A DNA stretch of 64,000 nt from Croceivirga sp. (GTDB lineage Bacteria > Bacteroidota > Bacteroidia > Flavobacteriales > Flavobacteriaceae), in contig JANQKR010000013.1 of the NCBI GenBank assembly GCA_028281025.1, forward strand, positions 248,001 to 312,000, read 5' to 3'. The position numbers were made by a program, and so were the translations under genes. This document shows positions 25,726 to 34,383 of the stretch, one piece after another. The notes under the pieces were generated by a model, which was given only the letters and a program-made list of their open reading frames with translations, made no database searches and was not told where the DNA came from. Each line of letters begins with the position of its first letter. Within the stretch, counting starts at the first letter, position 1.

Positions 25726-26709
25726 ATGAAAAAAACACTGATTACCGGCGCCGCTGGCTTCCTAGGCTCTCATTTATGTGACCGTTTCATTGCCGAGGGC
25801 CACCATGTCATAGCAATGGACAACCTCATCACAGGGGATTTAAAAAATATTGGGCATTTAATGCCCTTGGAAAACTTTGAGTTTTACCACCATGATGTCA
25901 CCAAGTTTGTACATGTTCCGGGCAAGCTGGATTACATCCTTCATTTTGCTTCACCTGCCAGTCCAATAGATTATTTAAAAATCCCGATAGAGACGTTAAA
26001 AGTGGGCTCCTTGGGTACACTTAACTTATTGGGATTGGCGAAGGACCATGATGCCAGGATTTTGGTGGCCTCCACTTCAGAGGTTTATGGAGACCCTTTG
26101 GTGCATCCGCAAAATGAGGAGTATTACGGAAATGTAAGCCCAATAGGCCCGAGAGGGGTCTATGATGAAGCCAAGCGCTTCATGGAGTCCATTACCATGG
26201 CCTATCATCGTTTTCATGGATTGGACACACGGATCGTTCGTATTTTTAATACCTACGGTTCTCGAATGCGGTTGAACGATGGCCGTGTAGTCCCAGCATT
26301 TATGGGACAGGCGTTGAGAGGAGAAGATTTGACCGTTTTTGGTGATGGTTCCCAAACACGCTCCTTTACCTATATTGATGACCAAATTGAAGGGATTTTT
26401 AGATTGTTGATGAGTGATTATGTGGAACCTATCAATATCGGAAATCCAGATGAGACAACAATACTGGAGTTTGCCGAAGAAATCATAAAATTAACGGGAA
26501 CCGACCAAAAGATAGTTTTTAAACCATTGCCTAAGGACGATCCATTACAGCGCCAACCGGACATCTCTAGGGCAAGGGAAGTCTTGGAATGGGAACCTAA
26601 AGTACATCGGTCGGAAGGGCTCAAAAAAGTGTATCAATACTTCAAATCGCTTTCACCTGAGGAATTGAATCGACAACATCGGGATTTTTCCGAGCTTTAT
26701 AAAAAGTAA
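25726..26709 (+). CDS. UDP-glucuronate decarboxylase-like NAD-dependent epimerase/dehydratase
   Basis: 327 residues of the extended SDR family, starting 3 bases after the sugar transferase. Features: T-G-A-A-G-F-L-G-S at 7-15, H-F-A-S-P-A-S-P at about 74-81, [15 protein letters not shown] (catalytic Tyr and Lys), R-I-F-N-T-Y-G-x-R-M and G-D-G-S-Q-T-R-S-F-x-Y-I-D-D. The [15 protein letters not shown] and G-x-R-M set is characteristic of UDP-xylose synthase (UXS), which converts UDP-GlcA to UDP-xylose. It would supply a pentose to the polysaccharide. A related activity, such as a 4-keto-pentose product, is not excluded. Base composition is back to that of the core genome. Confidence 0.88.
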   Translation: MKKTLITGAAGFLGSHLCDRFIAEGHHVIAMDNLITGDLKNIGHLMPLENFEFYHHDVTKFVHVPGKLDYILHFASPASPIDYLKIPIETLKVGSLGTLNLLGLAKDHDARILVASTSEVYGDPLVHPQNEEYYGNVSPIGPRGVYDEAKRFMESITMAYHRFHGLDTRIVRIFNTYGSRMRLNDGRVVPAFMGQALRGEDLTVFGDGSQTRSFTYIDDQIEGIFRLLMSDYVEPINIGNPDETTILEFAEEIIKLTGTDQKIVFKPLPKDDPLQRQPDISRAREVLEWEPKVHRSEGLKKVYQYFKSLSPEELNRQHRDFSELYKK

Positions 26710-26740
26710 ATTGGGTTTTCCAATTACTATTTAGATAGGT

Positions 26741-26748
26741 TATTTTTG
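26741..26748 (+). promoter_or_regulatory. Candidate -7 promoter box before purD (TATTTTTG)
   Basis: TATTTTTG fits TAnnTTTG and lies 15 bases before the purD ATG at 26764. A TTG upstream at 26711 is too far (27 bases), so the -33 element is uncertain. Confidence 0.4.
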
Positions 26749-26763
26749 CCGAAAACGGTACTA

Positions 26764-28035
26764 ATGAACATACTTGTCCTGGGCTCTGGAGGTCGTGAGC
26801 ATGCGTTGGCATGGAAACTTTCCCAAAGTAAAAACAGCACCAACCTTTTTGTTGCACCCGGTAATGCGGGGACCGCAACCATTGCCACAAATAGCGATAT
26901 TGGGGTTTCTGATTTTGAGGGCATCAAACAGCTGGTCTTGAAAGAAAGTATAACCCTTGTTGTTGTTGGGCCCGAAGTTCCTTTGGTGGAAGGGATCCAT
27001 GATTTTTTCCTAAAAGAGGAGTCACTTAGGAACGTCACGGTGATAGGGCCCCAAAAATTGGCGGCCACCCTGGAGGGCAGCAAGGAGTTTGCAAAAGAAT
27101 TCATGTTTCGCCACAACATTCCCACGGCGGCATATCAAAGTTTTTCAGTAGATGGCCTGGAGGAAGGGTACAGGTTCCTTGAATCTTTGGAACCTCCCTA
27201 CGTGTTAAAGGCAGACGGATTGGCCGCAGGAAAGGGGGTGTTGATTTTGAATGACCTAAAGGAGGCCAAAAACGAGCTAAGGACCATGTTGGTCGATTCA
27301 AAATTTGGTGATGCCAGTCGAACAGTGGTCATTGAAGAATTTTTGGATGGCACGGAACTGAGCTGTTTTGTATTGACCGATGGGGAGCATTATAAGATAC
27401 TGCCCATGGCAAAGGACTACAAGCGTATAGGGGAAGGCGATACAGGCCTCAATACGGGCGGAATGGGCGCAATTTCCCCCGTTCCCTTTGTAGACGATGT
27501 ATTTTATAAAAAGATGGAAGAACGCATTGTAAAACCAACCATAGAAGGATTAAAAAAAGACGGGATCCCCTATGTTGGATTCCTGTTCATTGGCTTGATC
27601 AAAGTTGGTGGGGAACCCAAAGTCATCGAATATAACGTACGTATGGGAGATCCGGAGACCGAAGTGGTCATCCCAAGGATAAAAAATGATTTGGTCGAGG
27701 TATTCAGGGCCGTGATGGACAAGGCCTTGGACAAAGTTGAATTGAAAATCGATGACCGTACGGCCACCACGGTTATTGCAGTTTCAGGAGGGTATCCGGA
27801 AGCCTACAAAAAGGGCAAGGAAATCCTGGGCCTTGAGTCGATTGACAATTCCATTGTTTTTCATGCAGGGACAAAGAAGATGGAGGATAAGGTAGTTTCA
27901 AACGGAGGTAGGGTATTGGCCGTGACATCATTCGGTAAGGACCATGAAGAAGGTTTGGCATTATCCTATTCCAATTTGAAAAAACTGTGTTTTGATGGGA
28001 TGTACTACCGCAAGGATATCGGGTTTGACCTATAA
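26764..28035 (+). CDS. purD: Phosphoribosylamine--glycine ligase, PurD
   Basis: 423 residues, normal length. ATP-grasp enzyme of purine synthesis that makes glycinamide ribonucleotide. Motifs: L-G-S-G-G-R-E-H-A-L-A-W-K at 6-18, V-V-G-P-E-x-P-L-V-E-G, G-P-x-x-x-A-A-x-L-E-G-S-K, L-K-A-D-G-L-A-A-G-K-G-V, N-T-G-G-M-G-A-I-S-P-V-P and E-Y-N-V-R-M-G-D-P-E-T-E. The ATG at 26764 is chosen over a TTG at 26746 because that TTG lies inside the promoter box. It is monocistronic and convergent with the next gene. Confidence 0.97.
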   Translation: MNILVLGSGGREHALAWKLSQSKNSTNLFVAPGNAGTATIATNSDIGVSDFEGIKQLVLKESITLVVVGPEVPLVEGIHDFFLKEESLRNVTVIGPQKLAATLEGSKEFAKEFMFRHNIPTAAYQSFSVDGLEEGYRFLESLEPPYVLKADGLAAGKGVLILNDLKEAKNELRTMLVDSKFGDASRTVVIEEFLDGTELSCFVLTDGEHYKILPMAKDYKRIGEGDTGLNTGGMGAISPVPFVDDVFYKKMEERIVKPTIEGLKKDGIPYVGFLFIGLIKVGGEPKVIEYNVRMGDPETEVVIPRIKNDLVEVFRAVMDKALDKVELKIDDRTATTVIAVSGGYPEAYKKGKEILGLESIDNSIVFHAGTKKMEDKVVSNGGRVLAVTSFGKDHEEGLALSYSNLKKLCFDGMYYRKDIGFDL

Positions 28036-28047
28036 AAATCCCGGGAA

Positions 28048-28080
28048 ACCGGAAACGCTTATATTCCGGTCGCTAAGCGT
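28048..28080. terminator. Candidate bidirectional terminator with two alternative stems
   Basis: Between two convergent stops, ACCGGAA (28048-28054) pairs with TTCCGGT (28064-28070), and overlapping it ACGCTTA (28055-28061) pairs with TAAGCGT (28074-28080). The stems exclude each other. No good T-run follows, so the terminator role rests mainly on the convergent position. Confidence 0.35.
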
Positions 28081-28088
28081 GACCGAAG

Positions 28089-28310
28089 CTAAAGGTAGGA
28101 GTGTGAGGTAATGCTCTTGTCCTCTTCCCCATTGGCATCGAATATCCTGAGCTGTCCCATCCAATAGACCATGGCCACAAGACCCATGATCATGAAAATC
28201 CAATTGATGGCATTGGAGGTCCACCAGCTTTCCATAAAGCGGAAAAAGTCAAAAGGCCAAAAAAGTACGTTTACGAATAAGTCTTCAATACCATAAAAAA
28301 ACCTGCTCAT
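28089..28310 (-). CDS. Small membrane protein (DUF6341-like)
   Basis: 73 residues. One clear membrane helix at about 37-53 (I-N-W-I-F-M-I-M-G-L-V-A-M-V-Y-W-M) after an aromatic N-terminal half (F-F-Y-G-I-E-D-L-F-V-N-V-L-F-W-P-F-D). The short C-terminus is charged. It resembles a small flavobacterial family that I recall as DUF6341; no function is known. It is divergent from the larger membrane protein at 28371 and convergent with purD. A TAnnTTTG box precedes it. Confidence 0.75.
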   Translation of the reverse strand: MSRFFYGIEDLFVNVLFWPFDFFRFMESWWTSNAINWIFMIMGLVAMVYWMGQLRIFDANGEEDKSITSHSYL

Positions 28311-28329
28311 CTTAGCTATATTTACTTCG

Positions 28330-28337
28330 CAAAAGTA
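28330..28337 (-). promoter_or_regulatory. Candidate -7 promoter box (TACTTTTG, - strand)
   Basis: On the - strand TACTTTTG exactly fits TAnnTTTG and lies 19 bases upstream of the ATG of the small membrane protein. No clear TTG stands at the expected -33 distance. Confidence 0.4.
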
Positions 28338-28370
28338 ATAAAAGGCAATTAATAAGTCCGAAAAGAAGAC

Positions 28371-29294
28371 ATGATTTCTACTTTTTTCGACAAGACAAAA
28401 CCTATAAACTTTCTGGTGTTGCTGGGATTGGCCATGTTACTTTTCTGGGCGGCGACTTTTAAGCTCCATGGTTTCCAGTTGAACTACGCTGAAGTTTTTG
28501 AACGGATTCTGGCATCGGCGTCCCTGGTGCTCTCCATTTTTCTTTTGGGCAATATTGTACAGAAAAAGAAATTGACGTTGGACAATTCTTTTGCCATGTT
28601 GTTTTTTTCCTTATTGCTCTTTGTTTTTTTTGATGTGCTGGAGAATACCAAGATCATATTCTGTAATTTTTTTTTGGTCATGTCCTGGGATAGGGCGTTG
28701 GCGTTGAAAAGCGAAAAAAACCAAAAGGAAAAAGTGTTTGAATCGGCACTGTGGACCTTGGTGGCCAGCTTATTTGTGGACTGGGCAATTCTCTTTCTTG
28801 TTCCCCTTTATATTGCCATTGGTTTTTTTTGCGGCAGACAATTACGGTTCTGGTTGATGCCCTTAGCTGCCTTTTGCTGTGTCCTTTTGTTGGTTTTGGC
28901 AAGTATGCCGGTTTTGGTCGATGCCGGTTTTTTCCATTCGCATTACCGGTTTTCTACCTCCTTGCACTTTTTTCTTCAACCCAATTATGGAATTATAATT
29001 TACCTCATATTGATCTTAATTCCCGTTTCTGTGGTATTTGGAAAAATGGGATATCGAAGGTTGGGGAGAACCTTGTCATTGCGGTTGACCTTTGCCTATT
29101 TGGTTTTGACAGTTTTGCTATTGGTACTTTCCAGTGGCAACGAAAGTGGAATGGAGCTCCTTTCTTTTTTTGCGGCTTCGGTGTTCTTGGCCAATTATAT
29201 CGAGACCATAAAAAAGCAAAGGTTCAAGGAAACATTGATCATTGCGTGTATAGCCCTTCCCATACTCAGCTTTGTGATAAGGCTGTTTCAATAA
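28371..29294 (+). CDS. Polytopic membrane protein (DUF6427-like)
   Basis: 307 residues with about nine hydrophobic segments spread over the whole length and no soluble domain. It resembles a flavobacterial family that I recall as DUF6427, commonly near purD and small membrane proteins; no function is known. Sequence landmarks are F-F-D-K-T-K-P-I-N-F at the N-terminus and N-Y-I-E-T-I-K-K-x-R-F-K-E before the last helix. A 199-codon overlapping frame (28751-29350) is a shadow. It is followed after 24 bases by the DUF4254 gene, which has its own promoter-like box. Confidence 0.75.
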   Translation: MISTFFDKTKPINFLVLLGLAMLLFWAATFKLHGFQLNYAEVFERILASASLVLSIFLLGNIVQKKKLTLDNSFAMLFFSLLLFVFFDVLENTKIIFCNFFLVMSWDRALALKSEKNQKEKVFESALWTLVASLFVDWAILFLVPLYIAIGFFCGRQLRFWLMPLAAFCCVLLLVLASMPVLVDAGFFHSHYRFSTSLHFFLQPNYGIIIYLILILIPVSVVFGKMGYRRLGRTLSLRLTFAYLVLTVLLLVLSSGNESGMELLSFFAASVFLANYIETIKKQRFKETLIIACIALPILSFVIRLFQ

Positions 29295-29304
29295 TGTATC
29301 TTTG
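29271..29304 (+). promoter_or_regulatory. Bacteroidota-type promoter before the DUF4254 gene
   Basis: TTTG (29271-29274), 22 bases, then TATCTTTG (29297-29304). The second box fits TAnnTTTG exactly and lies 14 bases before the ATG at 29319. The first overlaps the 3' end of the upstream gene. Confidence 0.5.
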
Positions 29305-29318
29305 CAAAAAACAACAAG

Positions 29319-29924
29319 ATGTTCACAGATACCGCCATTTCCATTTTTGAAGAAAGCATAAAAAAGTACCATATTTTGGATGATGTAAACCAACCTTTTA
29401 CAAATCCCTACCCTTCGGATAGTATAGAACACCTGTTGTACAGAAAGAATTGGATAGATACGGTGCAGTGGCATTATGAGGATTTGATCCGAGATCCAAA
29501 AATAGAACCCATTGCAGCCTTGGAACTAAAACGAAAAATTGATGCGAGCAATCAGGACAGAACGGATTTAGTGGAGTACATAGACAGCTATTTTTTGAAT
29601 AAATACCGGTCGGTCCAAATTCTGGAAGGTGCAGGTATCAATACGGAAAGTCCGGCCTGGGCCATTGATAGATTGTCCATCCTGGCCTTGAAAATCTATC
29701 ATATGAAAGAAGAGGTGGACAGGGAAGATGCCACCAGTGAACATATAAGGCAATGTCAAAAGAAACTGGATGTGCTCCAGGAACAACGCAATGACCTTTC
29801 CACTGCTATTGATCAATTGATCCATGATATTGAAAACGGCAGAAAATATATGAAGGTGTACAAACAGATGAAAATGTACAATGATGATGAACTAAACCCC
29901 GTCCTTCGTGGCCAAAAGGGCTAA
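29319..29924 (+). CDS. DUF4254 family protein
   Basis: 201 residues, soluble and largely helical, with a coiled-coil-like stretch at about 130-175. The blocks N-P-Y-P-S-D-S-I-E-H-L-L-Y-R-K-N-W-I-D-T-V-Q-W-H-Y-E-D and K-R-x-I-D-A-S-N-Q-x-R-T-D-x-V-E-x-I-D match the DUF4254 family as I remember it. The function is unknown, but in Bacteroidota the gene very often precedes a GT9 glycosyltransferase, as here, where the two overlap by 17 bases. A role in lipopolysaccharide assembly is therefore likely by association only. Confidence 0.85.
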   Translation: MFTDTAISIFEESIKKYHILDDVNQPFTNPYPSDSIEHLLYRKNWIDTVQWHYEDLIRDPKIEPIAALELKRKIDASNQDRTDLVEYIDSYFLNKYRSVQILEGAGINTESPAWAIDRLSILALKIYHMKEEVDREDATSEHIRQCQKKLDVLQEQRNDLSTAIDQLIHDIENGRKYMKVYKQMKMYNDDELNPVLRGQKG

Positions 29925-30969
29925 TGTTCCGCATATTTTGATCATTCGCCTCTCCGCAATGGGAGATGTTGCGATGACCGTTCCAGTGGTTCTCGCCTTA
30001 CAACGAAGCCATCCAGAAGTTAAGGTCACGGTTCTGACCAAACCACAGCTTTTACCCATTTTCAATTCCGTGGAAGGGGTCAGTGTATTTTCGGCAAATG
30101 TAAAAACGGAACACAAAGGTGTTTTTGGACTTTGGAAGCTTTTTAGGGAGCTGAAAAAGCTTTCCGTGACCCATGTGGCCGATTTACATCATGTGCTAAG
30201 AAGTAGCCTGCTGCGGTTTTTCTTTATGACGATTGGCATCCCGACACAAAAAATAGATAAAGGACGTAGCGCGAAAAAAAAGCTGACGAGGGCGAAAAAC
30301 AAAATATTCGCACCCTTAAAATCGACCATGGAACGCTATCGGGAGGTCTTTGAGAAATTGGGTTTTCCAATTGCGGGAGAAGGAAACCATTATCTGCCAA
30401 AACAAGAATTGTCCGGAAAGGCAGCCAAATTTTATATGCCCCAAAAGAAGAAACACATTGGAATAGCCCCGTTTGCAGCCTACCCCAGCAAAATATACCG
30501 ATTGGATTTAATTGAAGAGGTGATCGCACTATTGCAATCCAAAATGGATTGTGGCATTTTACTGTTTGGGGGAGGAAAAACAGAGGTCGAACACTTGGGA
30601 ATGCTCCAGGGAAAATTTGGTGATCACGTACAATCGGTCGCTGGCAAGCTTACCTTTAAAGAGGAATTGGCCCTGATATCCCATCTGGACGTTATGTTGG
30701 CCATGGATAGTGGAAATGGTCATCTGGCGGCAAATTATGGCGTTCCCGTGGTTACTGTTTGGGGAGTTACCCATCCTTTCGCGGGATTTGCTCCCTACCA
30801 ACAGCCTTTGGAAAACGGTATGGTTCCCGATCGAAGGAATTACCCCGGGATTCCAACTTCAGTTTATGGAAACAAATACCCGGAACATTACAAAGATGCC
30901 ATTAATTCAATTCCGCCAACGGCCGTTGCAAACAAGCTTGTTGAAGTTTTGGAAAGGGCTAAGGCTTAA
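29908..30969 (+). CDS. Glycosyltransferase family 9 (heptosyltransferase-like)
   Basis: 353 residues from a GTG at 29908, inside the end of the preceding gene. GT-B fold: I-L-I-I-R-L-S-A-M-G-D-V-A-M-T-V-P at the N-terminus is the hallmark of ADP-heptose:LPS heptosyltransferases. I-G-I-A-P-F-A-A-Y-P-S-K-I-Y, L-F-G-G-G and M-D-S-G-N-G-H-L-A-A-N-Y-G-V-P-V-V-T-V-W-G-V-T-H-P make up the donor-binding half. It most likely adds a core sugar to lipid A at the inner membrane. It ends 4 bases inside the stop region of the convergent TetR gene. Confidence 0.9.
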   Translation: MAKRANVPHILIIRLSAMGDVAMTVPVVLALQRSHPEVKVTVLTKPQLLPIFNSVEGVSVFSANVKTEHKGVFGLWKLFRELKKLSVTHVADLHHVLRSSLLRFFFMTIGIPTQKIDKGRSAKKKLTRAKNKIFAPLKSTMERYREVFEKLGFPIAGEGNHYLPKQELSGKAAKFYMPQKKKHIGIAPFAAYPSKIYRLDLIEEVIALLQSKMDCGILLFGGGKTEVEHLGMLQGKFGDHVQSVAGKLTFKEELALISHLDVMLAMDSGNGHLAANYGVPVVTVWGVTHPFAGFAPYQQPLENGMVPDRRNYPGIPTSVYGNKYPEHYKDAINSIPPTAVANKLVEVLERAKA

Positions 30970-31577
30970 TTGTATTTATTGGAGATGCTGTAAAAGTAAT
31001 AACGGAGCTGTTGTATATACTGATTTGCCAATAACTGTGAATTTCCCTCTACCATTAATGTACGGGCGCCCATATAGGAAGATATGATATAATTGGCAAC
31101 ACCATTACAATCCACATCTTTATTTACGTAACCGTCCAATTGTCCCTTTCGCAATAGGGAGACCAGATTGATTTCCCAGATTTTTAGGATGTCCTTGAGG
31201 TATTTGTTGATACGATGGTTTTTATTGTTGAATTCAGCAATAAAGTTGAACAGCATGCTACCATTGTCGGCTACGCTGTTGATGGCTTTTTCAAGTTCCA
31301 GATCGATGACGTCCAAAATCAATGGAAATGGACTTTGCTTGTAGGCCACGGGTTCAATAAGCAGGTTAAGGGTATTTTGAAGGATAAGGCTCTGGGCAAT
31401 CCCGATAAAAAAATCTTCTTTGGACAAAAAGCTGTCAATAAAAACTTTTTTGGAGAGGGATAGGGAGTCGCATAGTTCCTCCAGGGAAGTATTGCAGTAT
31501 CCATTCTTGTAAAAGAGTTCAAGACCTTTAGCGCGATACAAATGCAATGCTTTACTGTGCTGTAGGGTAGTTTCCAT
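30966..31577 (-). CDS. TetR/AcrR-type transcriptional regulator
   Basis: 203 residues from the ATG at 31577; a 13-residue longer version from 31616 begins with an unlikely G/P-rich segment. The N-terminal 55 residues form the TetR helix-turn-helix (A-L-H-L-Y-R-A-K-G-L-E-L-F-Y-K-N-G-Y-C-N-T-S-L-E-E-L-C-D-S-L-S-L-S-K-K-V-F-I-D-S-F-x-S-K-E). The rest is a helical ligand-binding domain. No divergent target gene is adjacent; it is convergent with the GT9 gene and lies upstream of nothing on its strand. Confidence 0.85.
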   Translation of the reverse strand: METTLQHSKALHLYRAKGLELFYKNGYCNTSLEELCDSLSLSKKVFIDSFLSKEDFFIGIAQSLILQNTLNLLIEPVAYKQSPFPLILDVIDLELEKAINSVADNGSMLFNFIAEFNNKNHRINKYLKDILKIWEINLVSLLRKGQLDGYVNKDVDCNGVANYIISSYMGARTLMVEGNSQLLANQYIQQLRYYFYSISNKYN

Positions 31578-31900
31578 AGGATTTGGGTTTGGCCCGAATC
31601 TAAAACCTCCGGACACTACAAAGCTCCAATTATATCATTGTAGGATAAACCTTATGGGATAAAGCGCGATAAAAAATCGATATGAGGTCAGGATTCCGCT
31701 TGTTTTGGAAATAATTGGCCGACCGCTAAAAATGATTTCTCGTTTAAGGGCAACGTTTTTCGGATAAAACGAAACATCCTAGGGCCTTTGTGGTCCAAGA
31801 ACGATCTATCCCAATGCCCAAGGAGGATGTGAATGGAAAACGCACTTAAGCAAGCCTTGCATTAAAGCCACGATGCGCCAACAAACCTCAATATAATTTC
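31578..31900. other. Intergenic region without recognisable gene
   Basis: 323 bases between the TetR start and the arsM stop, both on the - strand. It must hold the TetR promoter, but no clear TAnnTTTG box is seen on that strand. A weak palindrome (GCAAGCCTTGC, about 31851-31861) lies downstream of arsM. No RNA gene or coding remnant was recognised. Confidence 0.5.
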
Positions 31901-32869
31901 TTAACAACACCCCCCACCATCATAGTGGTAGGTAGATTTGCTGATAAAAATGTCCTCTCTTTCCAATGATGCCAGCGCCCCTGCAGTTTTATCGCAAATG
32001 GCCAAAGGTTGGTTTTTAAGCAATATATGGCCTTTGTTATCGTCAAAATAATCCTGATCGCCAAAGTAAATGGCGGCCTTTCCAGTGAATACACAAGGAC
32101 CATCGTCTGGCATGGGATCTTTGATCGCCGCTACTTCAATGGATTCAATATAGATCAATTCGTTGGTAGGATAGTTCTTGGGGTCAAGGATACGATAGGG
32201 TTTTCTTGCCCTGATTTCTATAGTGCCAAAACCAACATCGGTCAATGCCTTAACGTATTGTTGGATGGGGAGGCTTCCACTTAAGCACAGGGCACGTAAT
32301 CTGTCGTCATTGCGAAGGGTCTCATTCATTTCCTGTTCGCATGTGGGGTCGCTCATCACCAATTTGCCATGTGGTTTTAGTACGCGGTACATTTCTTCAA
32401 TGGCCCGCTTTAAATCCTCCTCCTTAAAAATATTGAACAGGCAATTCTGGGCGGCAACATCAATAGTGTTGTCCTCAACCGGAAGATTTAGGGCATCTCC
32501 CCTACGCAGTTCCACAAAGTCCGACCTGAACCATTCGTTTTCTTTTTCGGCCACCTTGAAGTTTTGCCTACTGGCCTCCAACATTTCGTCCACCACATCA
32601 ACACCGATAACCCCACCTTTTTGGCGGTTGAAGTAAGCAAACTGTAACAGTTCCATTCCCCCACCTACACCAACATAAAGCATTTTTGGATTATTGGAAA
32701 GATCACGGGCATGCACTGTGCTGCCGCATCCATAGTTCATCTCCTGCATAATTTTTGGAATCTTCAATCCCGGTAGTTCCCATATGGGATTGGTTGTGCA
32801 ACATAATCCTACATCTGGGGTTAGGGCAGCTTCCCTATATAAATCGTTGGTTGTTTCTAAGTAACTCAT
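31901..32869 (-). CDS. arsM: Arsenosugar biosynthesis arsenite methyltransferase, ArsM
   Basis: 322 residues. SAM-dependent methyltransferase that methylates As(III). The SAM site is M-L-Y-V-G-V-G-G-G-M-E-L-L at about 63-75, with G-V-D-V-V-D, R-G-D-A-L-N-L-P-V-E-D and the post-motif L-K-P-H-G-K-L-V-M-S-D. Cysteines 23/24 and 48 (in Y-G-C-G-S) are the expected arsenic-binding thiols, and the protein ends G-G-G-C-C. It is the last gene of a four-gene - strand operon with arsS, which fixes the assignment to the arsenosugar-type ArsM with its extra C-terminal domain. Confidence 0.92.
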   Translation of the reverse strand: MSYLETTNDLYREAALTPDVGLCCTTNPIWELPGLKIPKIMQEMNYGCGSTVHARDLSNNPKMLYVGVGGGMELLQFAYFNRQKGGVIGVDVVDEMLEASRQNFKVAEKENEWFRSDFVELRRGDALNLPVEDNTIDVAAQNCLFNIFKEEDLKRAIEEMYRVLKPHGKLVMSDPTCEQEMNETLRNDDRLRALCLSGSLPIQQYVKALTDVGFGTIEIRARKPYRILDPKNYPTNELIYIESIEVAAIKDPMPDDGPCVFTGKAAIYFGDQDYFDDNKGHILLKNQPLAICDKTAGALASLEREDIFISKSTYHYDGGGCC

Positions 32870-32894
32870 ACGTTTTTGTTTACTGTTATTTTGA

Positions 32895-33983
32895 TTAGGC
32901 TACGGTGCCCTGACAACTACTTCCCGCTCCGGCGGTGCACCCATAGCAGTGTTGGGAAATGGTGATATTCCTGTCGTTTAAAATATCCTCGTTGTACGCA
33001 CTAATGTGTTTTACCTTGCTCGCCACTTTTAAATCCAACATTTGGTTAAAGTCGCAATCGTACAACCATCCATCCCAACTTACGGAAATGGTATTGGTGC
33101 ACATTACATTGGACACCGCATCGGGATTATAGGCTTCAACCAGTGCATACATATAATCCTCATAGTTTTCCGAGGCGATGAGGTAATCCAAAAAGCGGGA
33201 AATGGGCAAGTTGGTAATGGCAAATAGGTTGTGGAACTGAATACCAAAATCTTCATCCAAAGCCTTTTTAAAATCGTTTTCCAAGGCCATTTGGTCACCG
33301 GGCAAAAAAGCGCCGGAAGGGTTGTAGACCAAATCCAACCGCAGTGGACTGTCCGGCATACCGTAGCCCACGGCATTGAGTTCCTGTAAGGCCCTAATGG
33401 ACTTGTCAAAGACACCATCACCACGTTGTTTGTCCGTTTTCCCACGGGTATAGTGCGGCATGGAAGAAACGACATGTACATTGTGTTTTTTAAAAAACTC
33501 GGGAAGGTCATGGTATTTTTTGTTTGCCCTGATGATGGTAAGGTTGGAACGAACGATAAAATCCTGTATCCCTGCTTTGGCGGCTTCTTCCACAAACCAT
33601 CTAAAATTTGGGTTCATTTCCGGGGCGCCACCCGTTAAGTCCAACGTATGGGCACCGGTATTCTTGATGACCTCCAGGCATTGCTCCATGGTTTCGCGGG
33701 TCATGATTTCCTTTCGGTCCGGTCCCGCATCCACATGGCAGTGCTCGCAAACCTGGTTGCACATATAGCCCACATTGATCTGGAGGATTTCCAGCTTTTT
33801 GGGGCGTAGGGGAAAATGACCGGTTTTGGCAATCTTATCCTTGAAATAAGGAAGTTCCCCATCGGCGAAAATGCCCCCGTTGAGGATTTCCAGTTGTTTG
33901 TTGACCGATGCCAACTCGTTTTCCCTCGCCTTCAGCGATTTTTTTGAAGCTTTTTTGACTTCGTGCAAAATACTCTGGGACAT
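32895..33983 (-). CDS. arsS: Arsenosugar biosynthesis radical SAM protein, ArsS
   Basis: 362 residues. The radical SAM iron-sulfur motif C-N-Q-V-C-E-H-C is at C75, C79 and C82. It is followed by D-L-T-G-G-A-P-E-M-N-P and, near the C-terminus, a cysteine set (C-Y-G-C-T-A-G-A-G-S-S-C-Q-G) for auxiliary clusters. ArsS proteins join the dimethylarsenic product of ArsM to the 5'-deoxyadenosyl group, giving the precursor of oxo-arsenosugars. It starts 6 bases from the stop of the peroxidase-like gene. Length and motifs are normal. Confidence 0.95.
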   Translation of the reverse strand: MSQSILHEVKKASKKSLKARENELASVNKQLEILNGGIFADGELPYFKDKIAKTGHFPLRPKKLEILQINVGYMCNQVCEHCHVDAGPDRKEIMTRETMEQCLEVIKNTGAHTLDLTGGAPEMNPNFRWFVEEAAKAGIQDFIVRSNLTIIRANKKYHDLPEFFKKHNVHVVSSMPHYTRGKTDKQRGDGVFDKSIRALQELNAVGYGMPDSPLRLDLVYNPSGAFLPGDQMALENDFKKALDEDFGIQFHNLFAITNLPISRFLDYLIASENYEDYMYALVEAYNPDAVSNVMCTNTISVSWDGWLYDCDFNQMLDLKVASKVKHISAYNEDILNDRNITISQHCYGCTAGAGSSCQGTVA

Positions 33984-33989
33984 AAGCTA

Positions 33990-34325
33990 TTACATTGATA
34001 ATTTGTTGTATTTGTTCATCATCTGTACACCATGCACAAGGGTGGCGCCACTTTCTATGGCAGCTCCGGCATGCACGGCTTCCATCATTTCCTCCTTGGT
34101 GATACCCCTTTGGAGCCCATCCTTTGTGTAGGCGTCTATACAGTAGGGGCATTTTACCACATGGGCCACCGCCAAGGCGATTAAGGACTTTTCCCTAGCA
34201 CTTAGTGCGCCTTCTTCAAAAACCTTACCGTAATAATCAAAAAATTTTGTGCCCAGTTCCTCGCTCCATTCCGTGATTTTGCCAAACTTTCTCAAGTCGG
34301 CCGGGTCATAATATGAGTTTGCCAT
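33990..34325 (-). CDS. Arsenosugar-associated peroxidase-like protein (AhpD/CMD fold)
   Basis: 111 residues of the carboxymuconolactone decarboxylase/AhpD family. The redox pair is C59-P-Y-C62, preceded by S-L-I-A-L-A-V-A-H. The AhpD histidine after the second Cys is a tyrosine (C-I-D-A-Y), which I recall as usual for the arsenosugar-linked subgroup. G-A-T-L-V-H-G-V-Q-M near the end is also typical of it. It sits between arsS and the glycosyltransferase; a thiol redox role on the arsenic intermediate is likely but unproven. Confidence 0.88.
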   Translation of the reverse strand: MANSYYDPADLRKFGKITEWSEELGTKFFDYYGKVFEEGALSAREKSLIALAVAHVVKCPYCIDAYTKDGLQRGITKEEMMEAVHAGAAIESGATLVHGVQMMNKYNKLSM

Positions 34326-34383
34326 AAGTTGTATGTTATGCCCATGTACGGGCAGATTATCAGTGAATTAAAAAGTGAAAAAA

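Noticed and set aside
28751-29350. 199-codon + strand frame overlapping the polytopic membrane protein
   Set aside because: It is the shifted frame of a Phe/Leu-rich gene; the in-frame protein at 28371 is the clear coding choice.
33990-34325. Loss of the AhpD histidine (Tyr in its place) as a defect
   Set aside because: As far as I recall the C-P-Y-C-I-D-A-Y form is usual in the arsenosugar-linked subgroup, so it is not treated as a broken site.
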